Shown here piece after piece: positions 22,464-34,100 of a stretch of 64,000 nt of DNA. Origin of the DNA: Prorocentrum cordatum (lineage: Eukaryota; Sar; Dinophyceae; Prorocentrales; Prorocentraceae); assembly GCA_963575745.1 (NCBI GenBank), contig CAUYUJ010014604.1, positions 516,588-580,587 of the forward strand. Direction: 5' to 3'. Position numbers and translations under genes: made by a program. The notes beneath the pieces were generated by a model. It was not told the DNA's origin. It did not search any database and saw nothing but the letters and a program-made list of their open reading frames with translations. Numbering within the stretch: the first letter of the stretch is position 1; the number at the start of each line of letters is the position of its first letter.

Positions 22464-24409
22464 CACTGATACCACCACCACGTCTATGCACTTCGTCAGC
22501 GCCCCGACGTCGTCAGCGCAAGCGTTCATCCGCCCGCTGCAACGACATATGTTGGTGCTGCAAAACTACAGAGCAGTCAATAACTGCAGATGAGCTACGG
22601 CCCCACATAGGGACCTGCCCCAAGAGACTACATGTCGGCGAGGGAGGAGGAGCACGGACCGCCACGGTCGAATAACCTCCCGACACAAATAACGCCGAGC
22701 CTAGCGTGGACACACCCACCGACTCGACTACGTCTCAGACGCAGTGTTCTCCTCCAACATGCGGGGGGCTAGCAGATACAGCCCAAGCAGATGCCGACAT
22801 ATCGACGGAGACGCTCACACTAGTGCACCACGACAGTGATCGCGTTCTTCCAAGCAGACAGAAGAAACCGATAGACCCGATGCATTACATGACCCACGGT
22901 CCAAAACATCCTGACTGTGAGATTTCTTCTCGCACGATGGCGCAGAATGCTCCGTGTCGACGACAGCGCAAACCACATCCACCGGCAGACCCCACCGACG
23001 AGGATGCAGCCTACGAAGCTTTTATCCCGAAGAAGTTTGGGGAAGCTCTGACCGCCGACCATATCGTCTCGGCCAAAGACGATGCCGCAGACAAGCACGG
23101 CGACGGCGACAAGTATGCACTTGTTGTCCTGGATAGATACACCGGCATCTTCATGGCTTACCCAGCACTACACAAAGACGCAGCTACCACAAAGGCATCC
23201 TTTCAACAGTTCATCGCTGCGAACGATGAGGTGAAGCATATATATACAGACAACTCTGGAGAGCTTCAGAAGGCTTGCCGCCAACTGGGATGGAGACATG
23301 ACACTAGTACGCCGCATCGTCCGCAAACGAATGGATTGATCGAGCGCATCGTCAAGATCGTCATTCTCGGTGCGAGAGCTGTGTTGCATATGTCTGGTCT
23401 GGGACATGAATGGTGGAAAGAGGCCATGCAAGCTTTTTGCTGTGGACATAATTTTGTGCATGCATCCACGGGCGTTGCTGCCCTCAGCGAGGAACATGTC
23501 GATAATACAGCTCATGAAATACGTTTTGGTGAGAGTTTTCCCGGGCACTGCATTCCATTTGGTGCTCGGATCTTCTGGAAATGCCTCAGCCCCGAGATTA
23601 ATAACGAGACTGCAAAGTTCAAAGAAAATACTCGGGAAGGGTTATTCATGGGTTACAATTCGCATTCTGGTGGACGATGGTTAGGTTACTATCTTGTCTT
23701 GGACACGGCTACGTACGCCAAGAACCCCGACGGGGAACTGTGTCGCGTGCACAGAGTCAAAGACATCATCATCCCTGATGGCAAGTTCACCTACCCAGTA
23801 AAAGAAGGTACTCTGCGACACTACAACCCTGAGGCACACGACGAGGTCAAGGCATCTACCTCTCGCCCCTTGGGCGACAAACCAATGCCTGATCCTCCAC
23901 TTTCCTACCCTAAAGAATGGGATGACCCATCTATGATGACAACGGAAGACAACACCGCTGATATCCACGCATCGGCCTCTGAAGTTGCTGCACCAGCGCC
24001 TCAGCCCGACTACTGGGAACAGCGCGGATATTGCGTCATCAGACATATACGTACTCCACGCAAGAAATTGTTCATTCCGACGGACGATGTCATGAACATA
24101 CCTGTACCTGTTGATCAACTCGACGTGGCACGATATTTCAAGACGACTTCTACTTTTGAAGGAGAAAGTGACTTTCGCGATGTTTGGGGCGGTGTCAGCG
24201 CCAACGACCACAGGGAGTCGAGCGAGCCATGGGCCGGCCTGGTTCGATTCTATGAGCTTCCAAAAATAACGCCAGATGGCAAAATGGTGGTCCGTGGCCG
24301 CGAGACGCGTGTACAGACTACTACGCTTCCTGATCATTCTTCCCGAGCATTGGAAAACCTTATCTCGTGGACAACAGAAGAAAGGAATCGAGTACGCCGA
24401 AGACGTTAA
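22430..24409 (+). CDS. Integrase region of Pol
   Basis: From 22430 a basic, Cys-containing linker (RCNDICWCC) leads through a TAA at 22673 into the open frame 22706-24409. The zinc segment reads HYMTHGPKHPDC followed by EISS; copia integrases normally have C-x2-C here, so the second Cys seems replaced by Ser. The catalytic core has ADHIVSAK (first Asp, about 23057), IYTDNSGEL (second Asp, 23249) and HRPQTNGLIER (Glu, 23342). That is a D-x30-E spacing, shorter than the textbook D-x35-E. A GKG-like C-terminal region follows (REGLFMGYNSHSGGRWLGY). It would catalyse cDNA insertion. The sense leaves this frame near 24340. Confidence 0.8.
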
Positions 24410-27218
24410 ACGAGCTCGTGAGATTCGTGACCGAGCTGCACTTCGTGTGTGGACAAGACAGGACAAACAGGCCAACAATTTCCGTGCCACTACAGCTGGC
24501 GGACCCACATGGAATATTGTGGAACGAAGGATTACGTACGATACTGACAACGGCGCGGTCATCCGCGACGAAAACGTCAAGGGCGCGACGAACAAAGAAA
24601 TTCTGTATGCGAAACTACCTGGTGGACCACGTGACATTACTACGGTGCTGTGCTACCGCCAAACCCCACGGCAGCACGCTGGAGAGGAACGTGCTTTGGT
24701 ACTTGTGGATAGTGAGGGGGCCGACTTTGGGACCATGAGCCCGCTTATACGCCAGTTCACCCAGTCGGTAGCAATGCCCACTATGCCACGTGAGACGACC
24801 TATACACCAACACACAGAGACAACATTCCCGATTCCTCATGGGCACGCCAGGCCCTAGTTACCAGAAATCTGAGTAAGAAAGAAGTTGCCGCATAACCAC
24901 GTGCACAGGAAGCCCTACGAAAAGAATACGAGCGACTGGAGAAGAAACAAACGTGGATGTTGGAGATTGTTGCAGAAAAAGCTGATATTGAGTCACAAGC
25001 TATTCGGACTGGGACGAAAGTTCATTTCTTCATTATCTTGGAGCTATCTTCAGTCAAACATGAGGAACTTCCACCTGATCTACGTAAATTCAAGGGCCGA
25101 GTGGTGGTTCAGGGCAATACAGGCAAAGATGAAACTGGTTTGGTCGCTATATTCGCCGACTCCGCTTCCAGTGCTTCGCATATTGAGGCTTCCAAACTTT
25201 GCGATGCTACTGCATTATTGCCACAATATGCGGGAGAACAAAGTGATGCACCTGGAGCCTACACGCAGGCATTACTATATGGCGACGGACGAATCGATCC
25301 AGTTGATACTTGGATTACCATACCCAAATGGCGCCAAACGGCATCCTGGTCAAAATGCAAAAAACCAGCGTGCCGATTACGATTGGCACTATACGGACAC
25401 CCTCTTGCAGGTGTCTTTTGGGAACGAAAGTGTCGCGCATGCTTGGGAAGTGTTGGTTTCGAGCCTATTCCAGGATGGGAATGCGTATGGAGACACAACA
25501 AACTGGGACTGATACTTTCAGTATATGTGGACGACTTCAAATTAGCCGGACCAGCTAACAATCTACAAGCTGGCTGGGACTATATCCGCAAAAGCGGTAT
25601 TGACTTGGATCCACCTACTCCATACTCGCAATATCTTGGCTGTGGACAACAGGCATATGACGTACCGCAGAACATCTTCGACAAAAGAATGTCTACCATG
25701 CGACCTATGTTGCCCGTGCACAGTGAGAAAGATTACAATACAGCCAAACAAGTTCGTGGAATTCGACATGACATGCTTGGTTTTACTGATCAGTGCATTG
25801 AGCGGTACCTGGAATGCGCTTCCAAGCGCGCCCAGGGGCCCGGGTCACGTCGGAAACGGTCCGACTCGCCGAGGACTTCGCGATCCAAATCGCCTGCATC
25901 CCCCGGGTCGGTCGCCAGACCTACTAGCGTTCTCAACGCACGGCCGCGATCATCCAGCCCAGCAAGATCGGTCGATACACCATCTACTACAACAGAATCC
26001 ATACCAGTCACATACGATGACCTACCTGACGCCGAAACCCCTGGCATCGAGGACACCTCCTTCACCGACTCCGATTACTCCGATGAGGGCATCCTTGGCC
26101 AGGACGCGGCGAGTGTACTGATGAAGATTCTCTACCTGGCACGTTGCTGTCGTTTCGATCTTCTACATCCAGTATGTATGCTAGCCAGAGAAATTACAAA
26201 ATGGAATACCACGTGTGATAAACGTCTACATCGATTGATATGCTACATCATAACGACGCGTACACATTGTTTACACGGATGGATAGGCGATTCGTCAGAC
26301 AAGTTATCCATCATGCTCTTCACTGACGCCTCGTTCGCCGATTGCATTACATCCTCCAAGTCCACTGCCGGCGTCTTCGCCGCGCTTGTTGGACCTAATA
26401 CGTTCTTCCCGGTCAACGCTGTGTGTAAGAAACAAGCGGTTGTATCGCACTCATCTACGGAATCCGAGATCGTTGCTCTTGACTCAGCACTACGACTGGA
26501 AGGACTACCAGTACTCTCATTCTGGGAAGCCGTGGTGGGAGTTGCCAACACATGCAAAGAGAAGAATACTTGCCTTGGCTGCCAGGGGCGCGTCGACACG
26601 GCGACGTGTCCGACGTTGGCCGCCAAAAAGAGGCGCAAGCCATCGCCTCGCAAGGCACCCCCCACAAGGGAATCTTCTCCTAGCCGTAGGCAACTACCGC
26701 AGAAGACGGAGTTACCTACGCCTCCAAAGAGGCGTGCGATATCCCACGAGGGTACCGTATTGCACGTGGATCCAGAACCAGCTGAGGAGATCAGCTCTCC
26801 CAAAGTGCGTCTTATCGTCCTCGAGGATAACCAGGCCGTGATCAAAATTGTCCAAAAGGGACGTACACCAGCACTTCGTCATCTTCATCGTACTCATCGT
26901 ATCAACCTGGATTGGATATCCGAGACATGCCAACTCGAACATATCGAGCTCAAATATGTAGGTACAAAAGAGCAGATTGCAGATATGATGACCAAACACT
27001 TCGAGCCAAAGAAAGCAGACCTCTGGAGGGACCTCTTGGAACACTCGCTCATCTTTCCCGTTACCTCGGTACGATGTCCTCCAAAGAAACCGTGGAAACC
27101 ACTAAGAGGGCCTCGGAGGCCCGACGGTTTACCTCATGTTGCAGAACCTCCAAAACTGGATGGATGCCCGGAGGTATGCGAACTATTATTTACAGAGAAA
27201 GAAAGATGGGCGAGGTAG
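24276..27218 (+). CDS. Reverse transcriptase and RNase H of Pol
   Basis: The frame is open at 24276-24896, then has TAA at 24894, then is open from 24957. The sense is continuous across the stop (SKKEVAA, then PRAQEALRKEYERLEKKQTW). The RT core shows KGRVVVQGN, DAPGAYTQALL, RLALYGHPLAGVFWE and the catalytic VYVDDFKLAG at about 25521. RNase H shows FTDASFADCITSSKSTAGVF, SHSSTESEIVALD, EDNQAVIKIVQKG and KEQIADMMTKHF. Two Ser/Pro/Arg-rich insertions of about 70 residues are unusual. One sits between RT and RNase H (about 25820-26040) and the other within RNase H (about 26560-26790). Confidence 0.85.
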
Positions 27219-28364
27219 GATCAGAATGTGGAATGCAGTGCGTTGGACATGCCAATCACGAGGGCATATGTGCATGTATGTACCACATTGGTGTACCCGC
27301 CGCAGCTACCGGTTCGCGCACACCTCGTTCGAGAGCCCGTTCCCCGCACGGTAGACAGCCCCGCCATCCTCCCTCACCTCCCCAGGATACAGAGAGGTCT
27401 AGGGCACTCCTTATGCGCCCGTACCGCAGCAATTTTACGACTCGAGCTACAAAGCTTACAGGCATCCTGTTCGCCGTGTGCGAGGCGCAAATAAGTGAGA
27501 TCGGTTCTAATCCCGATACCCCCATCCACGAGATGGAGCAGGCACAGCCGCTCCACATCATCGGCTGGCCCATCGGCTGCGACGCTGAGTACGACCCGAA
27601 CGCCAAGGACGACGACCGCGTGGGCTTCACGTACCATGCTCAAGCTGGTCGTCCTCGTGATCCTGATGATGGATATATATATATATATGTACATACATCA
27701 ACGGCGCGCTGATCGCAGTGCAGATTTTGATCTCCGCGTGCCCGACGAATCCACTAGTCGAGAAGTTGCCCGCTCTGCGTCCGCCGACGTCAAGAGTTGG
27801 ATCAGCGAGACTGGTGGATCAGTCGGCGGCGACGCCAACTACGAGTACAGCGCGATTACGGCTACACCATGGCTGTCTTTCATGAGGGCCATGTGCATGA
27901 TTTCCAGCCTCTTCACTCGTAACTCGTCTGTACAAGAAAGTGTTCGTGGTTTACATGATCATTTGAACGCAGTGATCCCAGGAGCGCACCGCAAGTGCCG
28001 GCCAATGGACCTCACGACGGTGATATTGAAGACGGAGTGGATGATGATTCGCAACGATTGGTCCAAAATTGGCAGTGCAGTACTGGGACAATACGCCGAG
28101 GACAGCGTTCAGGATACAACATACTACTATGGAAATGGTCTTTGTGCACCTTCTGATGTATACAGCAATGGATTGACAACTCCAAGCTATGCTCCTAAAC
28201 TTGAATTTGCAACGATCAAGTTACCCACGCGCCCACCTGGCTTAGCCAGGACATCAGATACTGCGGGACACATCGGCCACGGTGTTGAAGATAATCTTGT
28301 CACCGAAATGGGAGCATTTTCCGACATTAACCAGACAAGCAAATTCCGCTCAGCACATGGCTGA
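27150..28364 (+). CDS. Post-Pol cargo segment 1, unknown
   Basis: Coding sense lies in frame 2 from about 27190 (EVGSECGMQCVGHANHEGIC, then MEQAQPLHIIGWPIGCDAEY) to an ATATAT microsatellite at 27673-27690. It continues from there in frame 0 (RADRSADFDLRVPDESTSRE, then TPWLSFMRAMCMISSLFTRN, and WMMIRNDWSKIGSAVLGQYA). Slippage in the TA repeat is the likely cause of the frame change. A Cys/His cluster (CGMQCVGHANHEGICACMYH) may bind zinc. I do not recognise the family. Another frame change near 28340 leads into segment 2. Confidence 0.5.
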
Positions 28365-31123
28365 CTGCACGCGGAGGCTTCGGAGGTATCGGATCATACT
28401 CCAAGACGGTGGCAACGCCATCCGATCACCCAGACGGCTGGCAGGCAATACCAGAGCACGACGAGACTATGACGATTACTTATCGTTGGCAACCATACGA
28501 CGAGGGCTCTGCCTTCATTGGCGAGGCCCCTACTGAGGTTGACCCTGGTCTTACTCCTGGTCCTGATATTGACCCACTTGAGCTTGAACAAGCAAAGTAC
28601 AGCGCGTTTTGTGGTGGTCGGTTGGTTTCTACTCTTCTTTCAGACAACGGGTGGTACTCACTCGTACAGGAAGATTTGGGACTTCTATTGCATCGTGCCT
28701 TCGGTCCATCAGGGCACGCATACAAATGGACCAACTTGTACACCGATTCAACATGGATCATGCAGCCCAAGAAAGGGTCCAAGGGCGCCAAGCACAAGAA
28801 GTACCCAATTCACGGCATTGACGAGCTCAACAGTCCACGGAAGCGAGACCATCTCGCCAAAATATCAAATGTTGGTCTTGTACCGCTATTTATGCCGTGC
28901 CTCAATCGCGCGGAAGGCATGGGCGGCGCTACCCTCGAGCACTTGTCGACCATCATCCGCGACGACATCATGATGTGGGCATTCTCCTTTGGCAATTACA
29001 AAGAATGGTTCAAACAGAACGACACGCCGATTGGCCAATATTGCATTCAATTGCCAGAGGCTGGTGGAGGCACCCGCTGTGGTATGGCAGAGCTCCGTGA
29101 ACAGCGTACGCAGACACAGGAGAGCCGTACCACAGCTATTCTCAACAACCAGTTCGAGTCCACCCTCGAACAGCGCAACATGATCAAGATGATCCGCGAG
29201 GCCAGAGGCCTGATGGTATACAGCGACAGTGCCTCTATCAAAAGGTGGCGTGAGCTAAACGAGGTCATCTGGAATTAGTGGGCCAATGCTTTTCCTGCAT
29301 ACGTGAAACAAAGGCACTATTACAGAGGCCTCAATGCCATGGTGGTATGGAGCGCGAACGACATCGCATGTGCCAACCACGGACATAACACCGTGGACAT
29401 GCGTCGTCACGAGGATCGAGCACCTACCGCTGTGCGCGAGCTCCAGAAGATGGAATGTGAGGGCGGCGTCCCGACGCTCATGCCAGTGCACGTACAAGTG
29501 GATGTATCACGATTTGTCGATGTGATGCAGTGCTTCCGTTGCCCCGCGGTTATGGGGCCTGGCAAAGCAGCGCAGTGGGGTGCACACCCGAACTTTGATT
29601 ACCACACGGACGATTTGATCAGGACGATGCAAAATCGTGGTATTACAGTTCTTCCATCAGACCACTGGATAGAAGCGTACGATAGAATTACGCCTCAGGC
29701 TTGGCATGCAAAACAGAACAACCACAACATGACAATGTTTACGACACAGTTCTGCGACGCAGTATGCTATCGTAACTTCTGCGCTTTGAATCAGTCACTG
29801 CCTTCTCAGCCGTATCCATTCAGGCCTCCCATCATGACTCCCGTCACGGACGAGCAAGCCTACAGACAGGCCAAGGAGATCATGGAGGCTCTTGACTTCA
29901 GAGAGAGGATCACAAACGAATGGAAGAGAGATCTCAGCCTCACGACGCTGCTGACACAGACAGCAGGCGAGATGGCTCATTGTGTTTGGATGGCATCATG
30001 TGCCGATGGTACGCTGCCGGCATCACTGCCTGCTACCGCAGGTGACCCAAGCGTGCCTATTCCTGGAATCCCGACGCAGCCACCAGCACTTGATCCTCGC
30101 GAGCCGAACAAGGCTATTCCTCAGAACGATCCATTTGGTCCTGCATATGATGAGTTATTTAGTTCACTCTTACTGCTGATGGATGACTACCCTGGGGCAT
30201 GGGCATCCTGGGATTCAGTCGAGAAACAAGAGCTCCTCCACCCCAAGACCATCAAAACAGTTGAAGATGCACATGCTGTTGCTTGGGTTGTGTTTGAGCA
30301 GCTTCTACAGCAGATTACCGATTTGGACGGAGACGATGAGGCGACCAAATCACGACTCATTGCAGAAGGCAACAGGTTGAACGCCCACCGCGTAGGCCCT
30401 GCTGCCGAGAACCAACAGACCATCGAAGCATGCAACACATTCTTCAGACAAAATGCATTGGATCGAGTGGCATTGGGATACGATCCTGATGTTCCGACTG
30501 CCGTATGGCGCGCGGCGGCCGAGGCGGACCAGCCAGCGCCACCAGGCCCATTGCCTGAGCCACTACAGCCTGGCCCGCAACCGATAGCCGTACCAATGCC
30601 ATCAACGCCTGGCCCGCTCCCAAACCGCACGCCAGCCGACCAATCGCCAGCAGATCAGCTCCCGAAAGCCGAGGCAGTCCCGATCCCCGACGACGGCACT
30701 GACCTAGATGCGATGGAGCTGGAGGCAACTCCTGCCGACGACGACCCTTCTCCACACACGGTGAATTTATTGTCGTGGCAGGACAGCTGCGAGCGTTCTA
30801 TGTGCGAGGACATCAGCCAGGTAGGGATGTTCGACAACGCATGCACTTTTCGAGAGCACAAGCTGCAAGCAGGCATCGTGGATGACCATCCGTACGTTTC
30901 TCCAGTATTGCGGGGTACATCCGCGATCAATGGATTTGCTTGCCTGCAAGATGAGGAATGGTTCGATCAATTGCAGCGCGACGATTGTGTGATTGCTCAT
31001 GCTCCTGATATTGCACAATCTGGTTGTTTTCCAGAATTGAAGTGGATATCGTTACCACATTACGACGATATACGTTTGGTCCTGAATTACTTGATGAGTG
31101 GCTCGGAGAACCCAAAAACATGA
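28361..31123 (+). CDS. Post-Pol cargo segment 2, unknown, weak SGNH-hydrolase resemblance
   Basis: One frame split by TAG at 29276-29278 with continuous sense on both sides (RELNEVIWN, then WANAFPAYVKQRHYYRG). About 900 residues. The first half has non-repetitive blocks (YSAFCGGRLVSTLLSDNGWY, RDDIMMWAFSFGNYKEWFKQ). After the stop, NAMVVWSANDIAC recalls the GxND block and LPSDHWIEAYDRITPQAWH the DxxH block of SGNH/GDSL hydrolases, but I cannot confirm the fold. A Pro-rich linker (about 30530-30690) and a Cys-containing region follow. It overlaps the next frame by 100 bases at 31024-31123, where the sense passes to the Tpt1-like frame. Confidence 0.45.
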
Positions 31124-34100
31124 ACAAAGACATCGCGACGATGTTACGCCACGAGATCCGCTACAAGAAATTCCACATTAATCAATTTCACGGTCGACGT
31201 ATCAGCATATGGCCGAAGACAACAGATCGTGAGTGGAAGATCCCAAGTAATTGGAAATCCTTTCAGGACATGGTCCGATGGAAATTCAGTGATCGTAAAA
31301 ACCACAACGGACCATCCATGGATGCGGCCATGACGCACTTCAAAAAGGATGGTGAAAAAGATGGGTATCCCGATTGGAACGGTTACTACCCGATCTTCAT
31401 CATCCGTGCGTTCCAGAAACATATTGACCCGCAGAAATATCGGATCGAGATATACGCCAAACCAATCCCCGAGGGAGGTGATCCCAGCTGTTTCGATTGG
31501 AACAGCGTTATTGCCATTCGATGTGTTGGAGGCCACAGTTGCGTCAATCCACTTTCCAAACCATGGAACATGGGCTGGGGGAGCCTACAATGGACAGACG
31601 TGAAATATTTCCACCATGGCACGACATTCCGTGCTTGGTGCAACATTCTCAAGACAGGGATCATTCCAGGCTACGTCGATCCATCTTCTCAAAGAGACAA
31701 GCATTATAAACCATCACCACGCACGGAGGCATTCTTCAGTTCCAGCACATATATAGAGAATGTCCAGAAGAATCCCCACACCTCGGTACAGTCATACAAG
31801 TTCAATCACTACAAGAACGAGGTCGAGCTGGTCATCAACATGGAGATTGCCACAGAAGCTGGTTGCAGATTTTGGTTGGGCGCTCAAGGCGCTATTATGA
31901 CAGAGGACGTAGTTCCAGCAGCGGCAGTCATTGCAATTCGCCGTCTCCAGCCACGCCGCACGCACGGCCAGCAGATATGGCCGGAGGGCTCGCCCTGGGA
32001 CTATCCGCCATTGGCCGCAAGACAACCATTGAGCAAATGCGAAATTTGCGCCGTTCTTCCCGGGCAGGAGTTCATCGATAACCCTCCTGGGATTACACCA
32101 GCTGACGCGGATCACGACATGGATCAGCAGCCAAGGACACCATCAGCATCAGCATCTTCGGCTCAGCGACCGATTGCCCCTCAGCTGGGGGCAACCCCTG
32201 CTGGCCGCATATCTGGCGCCGGCGCCTTGGACGAACAAATGGTCCGCGCTATGATCGCCGAATGCGAGCACAAAACAGAAGATAAAGAACGGTTAATCGC
32301 TATGTCATACTGCCGAGAGGCCCTTCGACCCATCACATCAAAGATTACACAGAAAGATTGGAATCGTCGGCCTATATTTAATAATGTTCGCATGGGGGAC
32401 TTCATTGCCACTAAGAATTGGGGATCTACCAATTGTTATCATTACGACAATCACTACCCCAAGGGCAATCACAACACCAAGGTCCTCATGAACAAGGGCC
32501 ACATATACGGCCCAATCATTCATTTCGGAGTCTTTGACAAGTTCTTTGCGGTACAAATACCTATCCTCAACTACGGTTTACGATGGGTAAACGTATGGTA
32601 CAACGACAAAAGCATGCCTCTCAAGGGCGTTGTCTTTGCTTTGCCAGTTCGTGCCGACATTGACCCGAGAGATATGAATACTGCGCTGGAAGGACCATCC
32701 TCATGCCTTGACAAAATACATCAACATAAAACAGATGGTGATCTACCATATCTCGGAATGCCGAGCATTTATAAGCCGCGTATCCCACGTGCGCCGACCA
32801 GACGGCCCGCTCCTCGGACACCCGATCCCGAGGAGCTGGTGGCCACACCTGCCGATGATACTGCTCCCGCGGACGATGGGCCCCAACAAAAGGCAGGCCA
32901 ATCTGCTGAACCTCTGGTTACCGTCATTGTGGATATATCAAACATACCACTCACTGCCGAGGAGAAAGCGGCAAATGACAACATGAGAGCAGATCTATCA
33001 GCAGAGATCCAAGCAGATGAGCACGTCGACGCGAGCATCCTCGACAATATTATCGACCCGCCAGAAGACTTCCTCAACCACCCCGACTACGACCCAGAGG
33101 AGGACTCAAAGTGGATCAAACAATCATATGACCACCGCATATACCGCTGGACATCGCAGTTGTTGGTGGACTCACCTATGATAAAGGTGAAACAAATCAT
33201 TGAGGTGCACACTGGCGCGGACAGATTTGTGATGGATAAAGCACAGTCGTACTTGCGATTTGAGATTCAATTCGGATCCAAAACATGGAACGCGAAGACA
33301 TACTATTTGGATTACAATCATACCCACAAATGGGCACGCGACTTACCAATTTGCAGTGCAGACAGCTTCTTCAAACAGTTGGTGCACTACCTGGGCCCAG
33401 AGGTCATCGAGGAGTCGACTACAGGCGTCTTCCAATGGATCTCTAAAGTGTATCAAATTATATTGATGGACAGTATTGGGGAGCTCCGTGATTTCACAAA
33501 AGATGCTATTCATCAGAACCATCCTGCACTCCAGACGTTGCGTGATTTATTTACACATTGCACCAAGACATTCGGCAATCCAGGCTTCCCCGTATGGACG
33601 GAGCTGGTGGAAACACCTGCCGCGCCACGTGACCCAGGCGCGGAGCAGGGCGTTCCCCAGGATCCAGGCAGCATTGCATCCGCAGCTCCAGAACAGGAAA
33701 CCATGGTACGGATCATAGCCGAACAGAAGGGAATCAACCGCGAGGAGGGTGACAACGAGTCCGCCTTGCAGGAAGAGGCTAGCCGTATCCGTACAGAAAA
33801 CGTATGCCATGGTAATACTGATGACGCGGACAACGACACGACCGAGTACGTAGGACTGCCAGGGGAAATATTGTCTAGGATCGAGATCGAGGGAATGACC
33901 AGATCGATCGCTTCCCGACCGAACGCCGAGATCAACCGCGATGCCATGGATCAGATCGGCCGCAGTCTTGCTCGTGGTCGGGAAACTCGCTGGGGATCTC
34001 GTGAGCACCTCACGATTGACGGAGCCCCTGAAGATATTCAGCATGATATCGCGCGATGTCGGAATTGCGATCGCATCTTATCCCTAGGGATCGTTGCAGA

